Of a stretch of 64,000 nucleotides of DNA, positions 51,063 through 59,124 are shown in pieces. The notes beneath the pieces were generated by a model. The model did no database searches. It was not told where the DNA came from and worked only from the letters and a program-made list of their open reading frames with translations. The translations under genes were made by a program, and so were the position numbers. Position 1 is the stretch's first letter, and the number at the start of each line of letters is the position of its first letter. Source of the DNA: Paenibacillus sp. L3-i20 (lineage in GTDB: Bacteria > Bacillota > Bacilli > Paenibacillales > Paenibacillaceae); the NCBI RefSeq assembly GCF_022180385.2, contig NZ_BQME02000001.1:2191678-2255677 (forward strand). The letters run 5' to 3'.

Positions 51063-51124
51063 GCGGCGTATGTTGGCCTTATGCAATCACTTAAGGTGAT
51101 AGCAAAGAGTTCGCACCACGCCGC
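51063..51124. other. nested inverted repeat
   Basis: GCGGCGT (51063-51069) pairs with ACGCCGC (51118-51124), enclosing a second hairpin, TGC-x-ATCAC with GTGAT-x-GCA (51083-51103). It lies just beyond the DUF1540 gene and may end its transcript or be part of a structured RNA. No T run is evident. Confidence 0.4.
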
Positions 51125-51147
51125 ATGCATTCTCTTAGGTCTTGCCT

Positions 51148-51303
51148 TTAGATCTTTGATTCGAACGTTTTGCAATCTGTTTCTTCGGACTGGCTAGCTT
51201 GCTTGCCGCGATTACTTACAACATAGATCGAAGAAGCGCCGCAATTATTGCCTGTTGCCCAAAATTTGCAAGAGCTTACTTCACAAAGTACGTCCTTTGC
51301 CAT
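51148..51303 (-). CDS. DUF1540 small Cys-rich protein
   Basis: This 51-residue protein carries the DUF1540 pattern: V-x-C (C7), SC-K-F-W (C12), N-x-C-G-A (C21), I-x-V, then ETDCKTF near the C-terminus (C44). The four Cys suggest a metal site. GGGGGTGATCATCA precedes the ATG at 51303. DUF1540 proteins are widespread in spore-forming Firmicutes with unknown function. A frame on the other strand extends across this gene but belongs to sequence upstream of the true cls start. Confidence 0.85.
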   Translation of the reverse strand: MAKDVLCEVSSCKFWATGNNCGASSIYVVSNRGKQASQSEETDCKTFESKI

Positions 51304-51404
51304 TGATGATCACCCCCTTATCCATAGGATGGACAATCGGGAGTCACTTTTATACTAAGACATTATGTAATGATCGTTACCAATTGCGGGGGTTGAAGAG
51401 CCGA

Positions 51405-52853
51405 ATGAGTATGCTCCAGAATATATCTTTGATTATCATGTTATTAAATATTTTTCTTGCAATAACCGTTATTTTTTTAGAACGTCGTAATGCAACGTCT
51501 ACGTGGGCATGGCTTATGATTCTCTTTTTTATTCCTGTGTTGGGATTCATATTGTATCTTGTATTGGGACAAAGGGTGCGAAGAAGGCAACTGAATAAGC
51601 TGCTTGGTGACAATCAGCTTATTATTGAAGACACACTTGATAAACAGAAGCAGCAAGTGATCGAAAGAAAACTGCTCTCAGCCAATAGCGAGCATGCGAT
51701 GTATCAAGATATGATCTACATGAACTTAACTACAGGATATGCACTCTATACGAATAACAACTCGGTCGATATTTTTACCGAGGGTAACCAAAAATTTGAT
51801 TCTCTAATAAGAGATATCGAAGCAGCGGAGCATCACATACATCTTGTTTATTATATTGTACGAGATGATGTTCTGGGACGAAGATTAGTTAAAGCGCTAG
51901 CGAAGAAAGCTGCTCAAGGGATAGAGGTACGTTTCTTATATGATCATATTGGAAGCTCACAACTGCCTAAACGGTACTTTAGCGAGCTTCGTGCTGCTGG
52001 GGGGATGGAGACTGCCTTTTTCCCTTCTCGCATTCCTTACGTTAATTTGAAGGTCAATTATCGGAATCACCGTAAGCTCGTTATCATTGATGGCAAGGTT
52101 GGCTACATTGGCGGCTTTAATATTGGTGATGAGTACTTGGGATTGAACAAAAACTTCGGCGAGTGGAGGGACACCCATCTAAAGGTAGTAGGCGGTGCTG
52201 TCCTGCAGATGCAAGCACAGTTCCTTATGGATTGGAATTTGGCATCGAGTGGTAGATTGGAACTCAGTGAAACGTATTTTCCTGAGACGGTGGAGAGAAA
52301 AGGTAACATTGGGATGCAGCTCGTTGCAAGTGGCCCCGATACGGAATATCAAGAGATCAAAAATGCTTATATCAAAATGATTTATTCCGCTAAAGAATCA
52401 ATTTGTTTGCAAACGCCTTATTTCGTACCGGATGAGAGCCTTATGACAGCCCTTCGAATTGCTGCACTGTCGGGAGTCAATGTGCGAATTATGCTACCGA
52501 GCAAACCAGATCATTTCTTTGTTTATTGGGCGACGCATTCTTATTTGGGGGAAATGTTAGCAAGCGGTGTTCAGATCTTCTTATATGAACGAGGATTTCT
52601 CCATGCGAAGACGTTAGTGGTAGATAGTAAAATTGCCTCTGTCGGAACAACGAATCTGGATATCCGAAGCTTTAAACTAAATTTCGAGATGAATGCATTT
52701 ATTTATGACACTAAAACGGCTACGCAGCTAATGACCATTTTTGAAGGGGATGTCACCTATTCGCGTCAGCTCACAGTAGAGGACTATGCTAATCGTCCCT
52801 TGTTTAATCGGTTCAGAGAGTCAATCTCCAGATTGCTTAGCCCAATTCTATAA
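51405..52853 (+). CDS. cls: cardiolipin synthase (phospholipase D family)
   Basis: This is a 482-residue protein, matching B. subtilis ClsA. Two N-terminal membrane helices (residues about 5-25 and 33-55; WAWLMILFFIPVLGFILYL in part) precede two phospholipase D motifs. The first is H-x-K-x4-D in NHRKLVIIDGKVGYIGGFN and the second LHAKTLVVDSKIASVGTTN. It condenses phosphatidylglycerol to cardiolipin at the membrane. The ATG at 51405 gives the standard N-terminus; the frame stays open to 51255 but overlaps the DUF1540 gene on the other strand. A good terminator follows. Confidence 0.95.
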   Translation: MSMLQNISLIIMLLNIFLAITVIFLERRNATSTWAWLMILFFIPVLGFILYLVLGQRVRRRQLNKLLGDNQLIIEDTLDKQKQQVIERKLLSANSEHAMYQDMIYMNLTTGYALYTNNNSVDIFTEGNQKFDSLIRDIEAAEHHIHLVYYIVRDDVLGRRLVKALAKKAAQGIEVRFLYDHIGSSQLPKRYFSELRAAGGMETAFFPSRIPYVNLKVNYRNHRKLVIIDGKVGYIGGFNIGDEYLGLNKNFGEWRDTHLKVVGGAVLQMQAQFLMDWNLASSGRLELSETYFPETVERKGNIGMQLVASGPDTEYQEIKNAYIKMIYSAKESICLQTPYFVPDESLMTALRIAALSGVNVRIMLPSKPDHFFVYWATHSYLGEMLASGVQIFLYERGFLHAKTLVVDSKIASVGTTNLDIRSFKLNFEMNAFIYDTKTATQLMTIFEGDVTYSRQLTVEDYANRPLFNRFRESISRLLSPIL

Positions 52854-52864
52854 CGAACAAGTTT

Positions 52865-52903
52865 AAAGGGATCCCGCTTATCTATGATAACCGGAATCCC
52901 TTT
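52865..52903 (+). terminator. terminator of cls
   Basis: AAAGGGATCCCG pairs with CCGGAATCCCTTT with small mismatches around a 14-base loop, followed by ATGTTT. Confidence 0.75.
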
Positions 52904-53005
52904 ATGTTTCTGATGAACAACTATTCAATTTATTCAAACTCTCCAATCTTTGGCTTCCATAGCATATTATTAATCGCTTTATCCTTTCGATAAGTATCTA
53001 ATCTC

Positions 53006-53140
53006 TTAGTCTTTGATTAGACTATTAGATATCTTTGGATTACTTATTTTAGTAGTCTGTTCGATGGATTCCCACATGTCCTCTTTTGCTTGTTGCTCCT
53101 TCCTTATTGTAGTAGGACACGCTTCGCTAACTCACTGCAT
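53006..53140 (-). pseudogene. short frame interrupted by in-frame TGA at codon 3 (candidate)
   Basis: GAGGGGATAGACCA leads to ATG at 53140, but the third codon is TGA. After it the frame is open for 41 codons and reads VSEACPTTIRKEQQAKEDMW and on to a TAA at 53008-53006. The ribosome site and the protein-like sequence suggest a small gene recently broken by one base change. It may also be chance. Confidence 0.25.
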
Positions 53141-53289
53141 TGGTCTATCCCCTCTCGATTAAGTTAAGCTCAGTATATACTATTATTTTAATATTGTAAA
53201 TATTCAGATAATTAAAATTTGTTAAGAGTAGAACTTAAAAACAAACTGCTATTATGTTAGTTGTAGCGCGGAAATCACAAGTGAATGGA

Positions 53290-53318
53290 TTGACGGTATA
53301 TATAATTATATTTATACT
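53290..53318 (+). promoter_or_regulatory. perR promoter with PerR-box-like spacer
   Basis: TTGACG (53290-53295) and TATACT (53313-53318) are 17 bp apart. The spacer is a palindromic A+T stretch, ATATAATTATATTTA, matching 10 of 14 defined positions of the PerR box TTATAATNATTATAA, which suggests autoregulation. Confidence 0.5.
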
Positions 53319-53356
53319 TAGTCTAAAATCATAGGATAAGGCGGCATGAAGCAGTC

Positions 53357-53749
53357 ATGAGCAAAATAAACTTAACTATACAGAGGAAAGCCATCTTCGA
53401 AGTTGTAAAGGAAGCATACGATCATCCTACGGCAGCTGATGTCATCGATAGACTTCGGGGGCGAGGTTATAACTTCGCATATGGAACCGTATATAATTCA
53501 TTGCGCTACTTGAGAGATGTTGGGTTGATTCGTGAGCTGAAGCTAGGGGAGGCGATTAGCCGCTATGATGCTAGAACAGATGAACATCAGCATATCGTAT
53601 GTACGAAATGTGGTCGAGTGGATGAGGTGCTGATTGAAGTGCCGTCGGATTGGATTACAGCTGTAGCAAAGGAAACGAACTATCGGATCGAGCATGCACA
53701 AGTTGTGCTGGAAGGGGTATGTGAGACATGTACGAACAAGACCCAATAG
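53357..53749 (+). CDS. perR: Fur-family peroxide-responsive repressor (PerR-like)
   Basis: This 130-residue Fur-family protein has an N-terminal winged helix (LTIQRKAIFEVV, HPTAADVIDRLRGRG, FAYGTVYNSLRYLRDVGLI) and a dimerisation/metal domain. DEHQHIVCTKCGRVDEV holds the regulatory His pair and the first CxxC, and GVCETC the second CxxC of the structural zinc site. Assignment to PerR rather than Fur or Zur rests on the nearby catalase gene and on the EHQH/VDEV pattern. The start ATG at 53357 has a weak site, AAGGCGGCATGAAGCAGTC. The next gene overlaps its 3' end by 22 bp. Confidence 0.85.
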   Translation: MSKINLTIQRKAIFEVVKEAYDHPTAADVIDRLRGRGYNFAYGTVYNSLRYLRDVGLIRELKLGEAISRYDARTDEHQHIVCTKCGRVDEVLIEVPSDWITAVAKETNYRIEHAQVVLEGVCETCTNKTQ

Positions 53750-54492
53750 TAGATACGAACGAAGGCGTTATTTGCTCCCTAACGAAGCGGGTCATGATCA
53801 TTAGCCCCTTGCCAGATCGGGTTCGCAGCTTGCTAGTTATGTTATCGACGGAATGTTTTGATGTATTCTCTCTTCATGATTTCAACAAAAGTATGTTGCC
53901 AGCTTTGCAGCCCGAACTATTAGTATATGATGCTTTACCTATCGCTCACCCTAAAGCGGGTCAGACGTTAAGAGGTGGCGAAGAATTATTGAAGGCCGCC
54001 GAAGGATATGGTGTTCCCGTACTTGTACTTATGGATAAACAATCGTATGAAACATGCGGAGAAGAGGAATTATCGGGTGCTCAGCTGCTTGTTTGGCCTG
54101 CGAAACCTGAGGAGGCGCTGGAGCTTATTAACCGAATGTTGGAAAGCCGCTCAACTTCACAGGGATTGCTAGGTCTTGACGATATAAAAATGTTTAAAGA
54201 CATTGAAATTGATTTGCGCAAAATGAAAGTAACGCAAGGAAATGTACGTGTAGATTTGACGAAGACAGAATATGATCTATTGCTCCACTTTATTGCTTCG
54301 GATGGTTCTGTTCTATCGCGGGAATCTCTACTGGACACGGTTTGGGGACTTCAGTTTTATGGCAGCAGCAATGTTGTAGATGTTCATATTAAGAGTCTTC
54401 GTAAGAAGCTTAAGGATAGTGCAATTTCGCCCAAATACATTGTTACCGTCCGTGGAGCTGGTTATCGACTCGCGGATGATTCAGCTCATTAA
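53728..54492 (+). CDS. OmpR/PhoB-type DNA-binding protein with atypical receiver domain
   Basis: This is a 254-residue protein. The C-terminal half is a clear winged helix of the OmpR/PhoB type (RVDLTKTEYDLLLHF, LSRESLLDTVWG, VVDVHIKSLRKKLKD, VTVRGAGYRL). The N-terminal half resembles a receiver, VMIISPLPDRVRSLLVMLST, but the acidic pair that binds Mg is replaced by Ser-Pro. An Asp does sit at the usual phosphorylation place (D68, LLVYDALP). No kinase gene adjoins. It overlaps perR by 22 bp and precedes katA, so it probably takes part in the oxidative-stress response. Phosphorylation-independent control is likely. Confidence 0.8.
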   Translation: MYEQDPIVDTNEGVICSLTKRVMIISPLPDRVRSLLVMLSTECFDVFSLHDFNKSMLPALQPELLVYDALPIAHPKAGQTLRGGEELLKAAEGYGVPVLVLMDKQSYETCGEEELSGAQLLVWPAKPEEALELINRMLESRSTSQGLLGLDDIKMFKDIEIDLRKMKVTQGNVRVDLTKTEYDLLLHFIASDGSVLSRESLLDTVWGLQFYGSSNVVDVHIKSLRKKLKDSAISPKYIVTVRGAGYRLADDSAH

Positions 54493-54551
54493 TACCGTTC
54501 TGTGCGTCTTAATCGTTCATTTAATATTCATCTACCATTCATCATGTGTTC

Positions 54552-54609
54552 ATGACATATGGACAGCGTGACGATACAATTAGTATAAAGATTTAGATCA
54601 AGTCTAAAT
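54552..54609 (+). promoter_or_regulatory. katA promoter and palindromic operator
   Basis: ATGACA (54552-54557) and TACAAT (54575-54580) are 17 bp apart. Just downstream, ATTTAGA-TCAAG-TCTAAAT (54591-54609) is a perfect 7-bp inverted repeat at the expected transcription start, a good place for a repressor such as PerR or for the adjoining regulator. The half AGTCTAAA also occurs upstream of perR near 53320. Confidence 0.6.
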
Positions 54610-54634
54610 ATATAAAACTAATGAGGTGTTATTT

Positions 54635-56089
54635 ATGAATAATCGTTTGACGACTAATCAAGGTACTCCTGTAGGCAATAATCAGAGCTCTCGTACAGCA
54701 GGCCAGCGCGGACCGACTTTATTGGAAGATTATCATTTGCTGGAGAAGATCGCTCATTTCGACCGTGAGCGCATTCCAGAACGTGTCGTTCATGCTAGAG
54801 GAGCAGGTGCACATGGTGTTTTCCGTACAGAAAATAGTATGACGGAACATACAAAAGCTTTATTTCTCGGTGAAGCAGGAACGGAAACACCAGTGTTTGT
54901 ACGTTTCTCCACTGTTATTAATGGTACTGGCTCCCCTGAGACGGTACGTGATCCTAGAGGTTTTGCAGTAAAGTTTTACACACAGGAAGGTAATTATGAT
55001 TTAGTCGGCAACCATTTGCCAGTATTTTTCATTCGTGATGCAATGAAATTCCCGGATATGGTACATTCACTTAAGCCAGCTCCACATACGAATATTCAAG
55101 ACCCTGCTCGTTATTGGGACTTTATGACGTTGACGCCAGAATCCACACATATGCTTACTTGGCTGTTTTCTGACGACGGTACGCCAGCATCCTATCGTGA
55201 AATGGACGGCTTTGGTGTTCATGCATTTAAGTGGATTAACGATGCAGGCAAGCAGACGTATGTAAAATATACATGGAAGTCGCTGCAAGGCGTTCGCAAC
55301 TTCACTGCCGAAGAGGCATCTCAAATGCAGGCAAAGGATTTCAATCATGCTACTCGTGATTTATACGATGCAATCGAACTTGGCAACTTCCCAGAATGGG
55401 AGCTGCACGTGCAATTAATGCCGCGAGAGCATGTCGATCGTTATGCATTCGATCCACTAGACCCTACTAAGATTTGGCCGGAAGATATGTATCCGCTGAA
55501 TAAAGTCGGTACGATGACGCTGAACCGCAATCCTGTCAATTACTTCGCTGAAGTAGAGCAGTCAGCATTTTCACCGGGCGTGTTAGTAGCAGGCATTGAG
55601 CCATCTGAAGATAAGCTGCTTCAAGGCCGGTTATTTTCATATCCCGACACGCAGCGTTATCGTTTGGGAGCCAACTACTTGAACATCCCCGTGAACTGCC
55701 CTTATGCGCCTGTTCGCAATCATCAGCGCGACGGAGCAATGACAATGCATGCGGATCCATCATCGGTCAATTACGAACCCAATAGTGCATCTGACAGTCC
55801 GAAGGAGTCACCGGATCACAACGATTCCTATTCAACCATTCTTGGCGGCGCAGGTCGGCAAAAGATTGATAAAACAGATGACTTCACTCAAGCAGGGGAG
55901 CGCTACCGTTCATTGCCTGAGGAGCAACAAGAAAATCTAGTGACGAATTTGGTTAATGAGCTTCGTGCAACGAACGATGATATACGGCTTCGTGCACTCT
56001 GTAATTTCTTCCGTGCCGATCGGACACTCGGTACGAAGTTGTCCGAAGAGCTTGATGTAGATATTCGTGAGTTTATCCCGAAAGGATAA
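54635..56089 (+). CDS. katA: vegetative catalase KatA
   Basis: This is a 484-residue small-subunit clade 3 haem catalase that splits hydrogen peroxide. Catalytic His is in RVVHARGAGAHGVF, Asn in the VGNHLPVFFIRDAMKFPD segment, and the haem-ligand Tyr in RLFSYPDTQRYRLGANYLN. Residues HADPSSVNYEPNS and NLVNELRATND toward the C-terminus are typical of KatA. ATG at 54635 lies 6 bases after GAGGTG. A strong terminator follows. The upstream palindrome and the PerR gene nearby indicate peroxide induction. Confidence 0.96.
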   Translation: MNNRLTTNQGTPVGNNQSSRTAGQRGPTLLEDYHLLEKIAHFDRERIPERVVHARGAGAHGVFRTENSMTEHTKALFLGEAGTETPVFVRFSTVINGTGSPETVRDPRGFAVKFYTQEGNYDLVGNHLPVFFIRDAMKFPDMVHSLKPAPHTNIQDPARYWDFMTLTPESTHMLTWLFSDDGTPASYREMDGFGVHAFKWINDAGKQTYVKYTWKSLQGVRNFTAEEASQMQAKDFNHATRDLYDAIELGNFPEWELHVQLMPREHVDRYAFDPLDPTKIWPEDMYPLNKVGTMTLNRNPVNYFAEVEQSAFSPGVLVAGIEPSEDKLLQGRLFSYPDTQRYRLGANYLNIPVNCPYAPVRNHQRDGAMTMHADPSSVNYEPNSASDSPKESPDHNDSYSTILGGAGRQKIDKTDDFTQAGERYRSLPEEQQENLVTNLVNELRATNDDIRLRALCNFFRADRTLGTKLSEELDVDIREFIPKG

Positions 56090-56122
56090 ACCATAATTTC
56101 TAAATATGTTATCATTTGTGGT

Positions 56123-56160
56123 GAAGCCCCTCCTTATTAGTCATTGTAAGGAGGGGCTTC
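56123..56160 (+). terminator. terminator of katA
   Basis: GAAGCCCCTCCTTA pairs perfectly with TAAGGAGGGGCTTC around a 10-base loop, followed by TTTGTTTT. Confidence 0.92.
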
Positions 56161-56259
56161 TTTGTTTTGCTTGAAATTAAACCGTTTATAACGGTAAACT
56201 AGAGTACATGCAAATTAGGCTAGTAGCTATTACACATTTTGATTACGGAGGTTCTTCGG

Positions 56260-56742
56260 ATGCAGTGGACCAATCCAATCTTACAATTAGGAGCTATTTC
56301 GGTTTCGATTATAATGGGGCTATGTCTCATTATTGTTCGTATTCGCGCAGGTAATCAGCCGACAACGCTAAAAAAAATTGTTATTCCACCACTGGGTATG
56401 GCTACTGGTTTTATTATGTTTGCATTTCCTATGACACATATTCCGTGGTTGTGGGGAGTATCAGCCTTTGGTACAGGGCTGCTTCTATTCGCATTTCCAC
56501 TTATTGTGACGACTAGACTAGAGAGGGTGGACACAGCTATATTTGTACGACGGTCGAAAGCCTTCGTAGCTATTATTATTGTTATGTTCCTGCTTAGAAT
56601 CATGCTGCATCGCGTGGTAGAGCATTATGTGACAATTCCACAGACAGGGGCGATTTTTTATTTATTAGCACTCGGAATGATTATTCCGTGGAGATTAGCA
56701 ATGGTAAGTGATTATTTGCGGCTAAGGAAACTCGCTGCATGA
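56260..56742 (+). CDS. ccdC: CcdC-family membrane protein
   Basis: At 160 residues, it has the same length as B. subtilis CcdC. Four to five hydrophobic segments are present (residues about 6-27, 41-60, 63-84, 101-122 and 132-150), and the segments PPLGMATGFIMFAFP, LLLFAFPLIVTTRLER and IPWRLAMVSDYLRLRKL are typical. CcdC is encoded with cytochrome c biogenesis genes in Bacillus, but its role is unclear. GGAGGTTCTTCGG precedes the ATG at 56260. No ccdA or ccdB gene adjoins it here. Confidence 0.82.
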   Translation: MQWTNPILQLGAISVSIIMGLCLIIVRIRAGNQPTTLKKIVIPPLGMATGFIMFAFPMTHIPWLWGVSAFGTGLLLFAFPLIVTTRLERVDTAIFVRRSKAFVAIIIVMFLLRIMLHRVVEHYVTIPQTGAIFYLLALGMIIPWRLAMVSDYLRLRKLAA

Positions 56743-56828
56743 CAGGATGGGTAGACTCGATAACGATTATTTTATAGAAATGGTCATACTACCCATTGGT
56801 GATGATTTCACGGATAGGTGGTTTTTTT

Positions 56829-58160
56829 ATGAGTTCAAGTAAGAATACGGAACGTTTTACCTCAAAAGGATTTATTATGGCCGCTATTGGCAGTTCAGTC
56901 GGCTTAGGTAGTATGTGGAAATTCCCCTATGTGACAGGTTTGTATGGTGGCGCAGCCTTTTTCTTACTATTTATACTCTGTTTGCTGCTAGTTGGTTTGC
57001 CAGTACTGCTTGCCGAACTGACTGTTGGTCGGGGAGGCCGTGGGAGTGCTTCATCTTCATTAACGAAGCTGAGCGGGAGTAAGGGCTGGGGCGCTGTTGG
57101 ATTTTTAACGGTAATAGGTTCATTTCTCGTCATGTCATTTTATGGTGTAGTTGCAGGATGGACCCTTCATTATGCCTTGTTATCCTTTACGGGGAACCTG
57201 TTCTCAAAAGATGATTTTGCGGGCGTGTTTGCACAGTTTATTGGTGGCTGGACGCCAATTGGCTGGCAGCTTGTTGTTATGTTGATTACAGCATTTGTTT
57301 TGATCCGTGGTGTATCAGCAGGTATAGAGAAGTTCAATAAACTGATTGTACCTGGTTTAGTCATATTGCTCGTTCTCCTTGCCATTCAAGCATTATCGCT
57401 GGACGGCGCTAGCAAAGGGGTATCGTTTTTCCTAAAACCTGACTTTAGTAAGCTAACGGCGGAATCTGCGCTTGTAGCACTTGGACAAGCCTTTTTCTCG
57501 ATGTCTCTTGGAATGGGGACGATGGTAACTTACGGCGCTTACGTGGAAAAAAATCAATCATTAGGTACAGCGACCGTAGCGGTTGGTGTCGGCAACGTAT
57601 TGTATGCGCTGCTCGCAGGGTTAATTATTTTCCCAACGATATTTGTGTTTGGTATTGCGCCAACGGAAGGTGCAGGACTTGTGTTTGTTGCGCTGCCTGC
57701 AGCGTTCTCTGCCATGCCGTTTGGTGCATTGTTCGGCGGATTGTTTTTTGTTTTGCTGGCGTTTGCAGCAATTACTTCTGCAGTATCAGTACTGGAAGTT
57801 TCCGTTGCCTTCGTCCGAGATCAATTCAAATGGAGCCGTTTCAAGTCTGTCATTGTTGTTAGTACTATTTGCTTCTTCGCAGGTGTACCTTTATCCATCT
57901 CGCTTGGAGGTAAGGTGGACTGGCTTATGATTGGTGGTAAATCGCTGTTCGATTGGGTTGATTTTGTATGTTCCAACATCATATTGCCAATTGGCGGTTT
58001 GCTTATAACAATTTTTGTTGCGTATAGGTGGGAAGGCGCAGCGAAGGAATCGGGCTTATCCTCAGGATGGTTGAAGGTATGGATATTTATGTTGAAGTTT
58101 GTTTCTCCAGTCTTGGTCCTGCTTGTACTTCTTTATTACGCAGGCATTATTAAGCTGTGA
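56829..58160 (+). CDS. sodium-dependent NSS-family transporter
   Basis: This 443-residue protein has about eleven membrane helices of the LeuT fold. Helix 1 contains the sodium and substrate site AAIGSSVGLGSMWKFPYVT; FSMSLGMGTMVTYGAYV (helix 6) and ITSAVSVLEVSVAFV (helix 8) complete the site. It imports an amino acid or related solute with sodium, and substrate is not defined. ATG at 56829 follows GGATAGGTGG. An inverted repeat (ATGGGTAG 56747-56754 with CTACCCAT 56789-56796) flanks its upstream region. Confidence 0.92.
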   Translation: MSSSKNTERFTSKGFIMAAIGSSVGLGSMWKFPYVTGLYGGAAFFLLFILCLLLVGLPVLLAELTVGRGGRGSASSSLTKLSGSKGWGAVGFLTVIGSFLVMSFYGVVAGWTLHYALLSFTGNLFSKDDFAGVFAQFIGGWTPIGWQLVVMLITAFVLIRGVSAGIEKFNKLIVPGLVILLVLLAIQALSLDGASKGVSFFLKPDFSKLTAESALVALGQAFFSMSLGMGTMVTYGAYVEKNQSLGTATVAVGVGNVLYALLAGLIIFPTIFVFGIAPTEGAGLVFVALPAAFSAMPFGALFGGLFFVLLAFAAITSAVSVLEVSVAFVRDQFKWSRFKSVIVVSTICFFAGVPLSISLGGKVDWLMIGGKSLFDWVDFVCSNIILPIGGLLITIFVAYRWEGAAKESGLSSGWLKVWIFMLKFVSPVLVLLVLLYYAGIIKL

Positions 58161-58196
58161 GCAATTAAATAAACGGTCAATAGGAATGACAATAGG

Positions 58197-58238
58197 AAGG
58201 CTGCTTTCAAGGTTTAATGAACCTTAAAGGCAGCCTTT
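58197..58238. terminator. bidirectional terminator after NSS transporter
   Basis: AAGGCTGC-TTTCAAGGTT pairs with AACCTTAAAGGCAGCCTT around loop TAATG, between converging genes. Confidence 0.85.
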
Positions 58239-58275
58239 TGCTCCGTCTATACGACTGATTAAGTGGATGAGAAAA

Positions 58276-59091
58276 TTATGTTTCTGACTTTAAGTAGTTG
58301 TATTGCGTTGCGATGGTCCAAACGCGCAGTAAAGTTTGGATGAATGGATAGCTTTGGTGCAAGATGAGAGCGAACAGGCCCGCCCACAACATGGAGACGC
58401 TTGTCACGGCAAGGCCGAGCAGAGCGGCTATTCCCCACATTAACAAAGAGATGGCAGCATAAGGGGCGAATCGCTTGATGGAATGCCACAAGGAGCCCAA
58501 TATCCCGTCACCAGAAACAGCGCCGAATTGCATTGCAAGGAACAATAAATGAAGTAGCCCTCCCCAAACAATCCAGATGAGTGCCCCTGGCACAATAGTA
58601 GTTAGCAACTCAGGAACACTGCTGCTTCTAAGAAAGATATGAAGTGCCTTTGGTATGAGCCACCAAGCTGGAGCGAGTACGAGAATAGATTGAATCCAAT
58701 AGAGCAGCATGACGGGCTTCCATGTCTTTCGAACGCCTTCTAGGAAGCGTGTACTTCCGGCGTCTCTCGTCTGTTGATGCATAGAGTAGAAGAAACCGGC
58801 ATTAAATAGTGGAGTTAGCAGCATTCTTGCGATAAATAACCCGCCGATTAGCCATATGTATGGTGCAATTAAATCAGTTTTAAACAATTGAAACTGTGCC
58901 TCTGTCATAAAGATTTGTACGGCATGATCTGTTGTAGAAGCGGACGGGAATCGCCTCAGTAGTGGTGATACTGTGTTGTCTATGATGCGATATAAGAAAA
59001 ACCCCCAAATGAATTGATAGAGAAATAAGAGCAGTACGAAGTAAAAGTGTTTAAATGTTATTCTCCAGCCTTGCCGCATATGAGCTTTCAT
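58276..59091 (-). CDS. membrane protein of unknown function, 271 residues
   Basis: Six hydrophobic segments are visible, starting with YFVLLLFLYQFIWGFFLY, and basic flanks include MKAHMRQGWRITFKH. I recognise no family with certainty; the pattern resembles DUF975/DUF4013-type polytopic proteins. ATG at 59091 follows GGGGTGAT; a GTG at 59100 is an alternative. It lies 33 bp after the M1 peptidase gene and is probably co-transcribed with it. Confidence 0.72.
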   Translation of the reverse strand: MKAHMRQGWRITFKHFYFVLLLFLYQFIWGFFLYRIIDNTVSPLLRRFPSASTTDHAVQIFMTEAQFQLFKTDLIAPYIWLIGGLFIARMLLTPLFNAGFFYSMHQQTRDAGSTRFLEGVRKTWKPVMLLYWIQSILVLAPAWWLIPKALHIFLRSSSVPELLTTIVPGALIWIVWGGLLHLLFLAMQFGAVSGDGILGSLWHSIKRFAPYAAISLLMWGIAALLGLAVTSVSMLWAGLFALILHQSYPFIQTLLRVWTIATQYNYLKSET

Positions 59092-59124
59092 CGATATCAC
59101 CCCGTTGTTACGAATTTTTGGTTT

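Larger units (their letters stand above)
52904..53356. other. intergenic region: hairpin, decayed short frame, perR promoter
   Basis: TATCTAA..TAGTC (52992-53013) pairs with GACTA..TTAGATA (53021-53033) as an interrupted hairpin. A short minus-strand frame with an in-frame stop lies at 53006-53140. The perR promoter occupies 53290-53318. Nothing else was seen. Confidence 0.45.
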
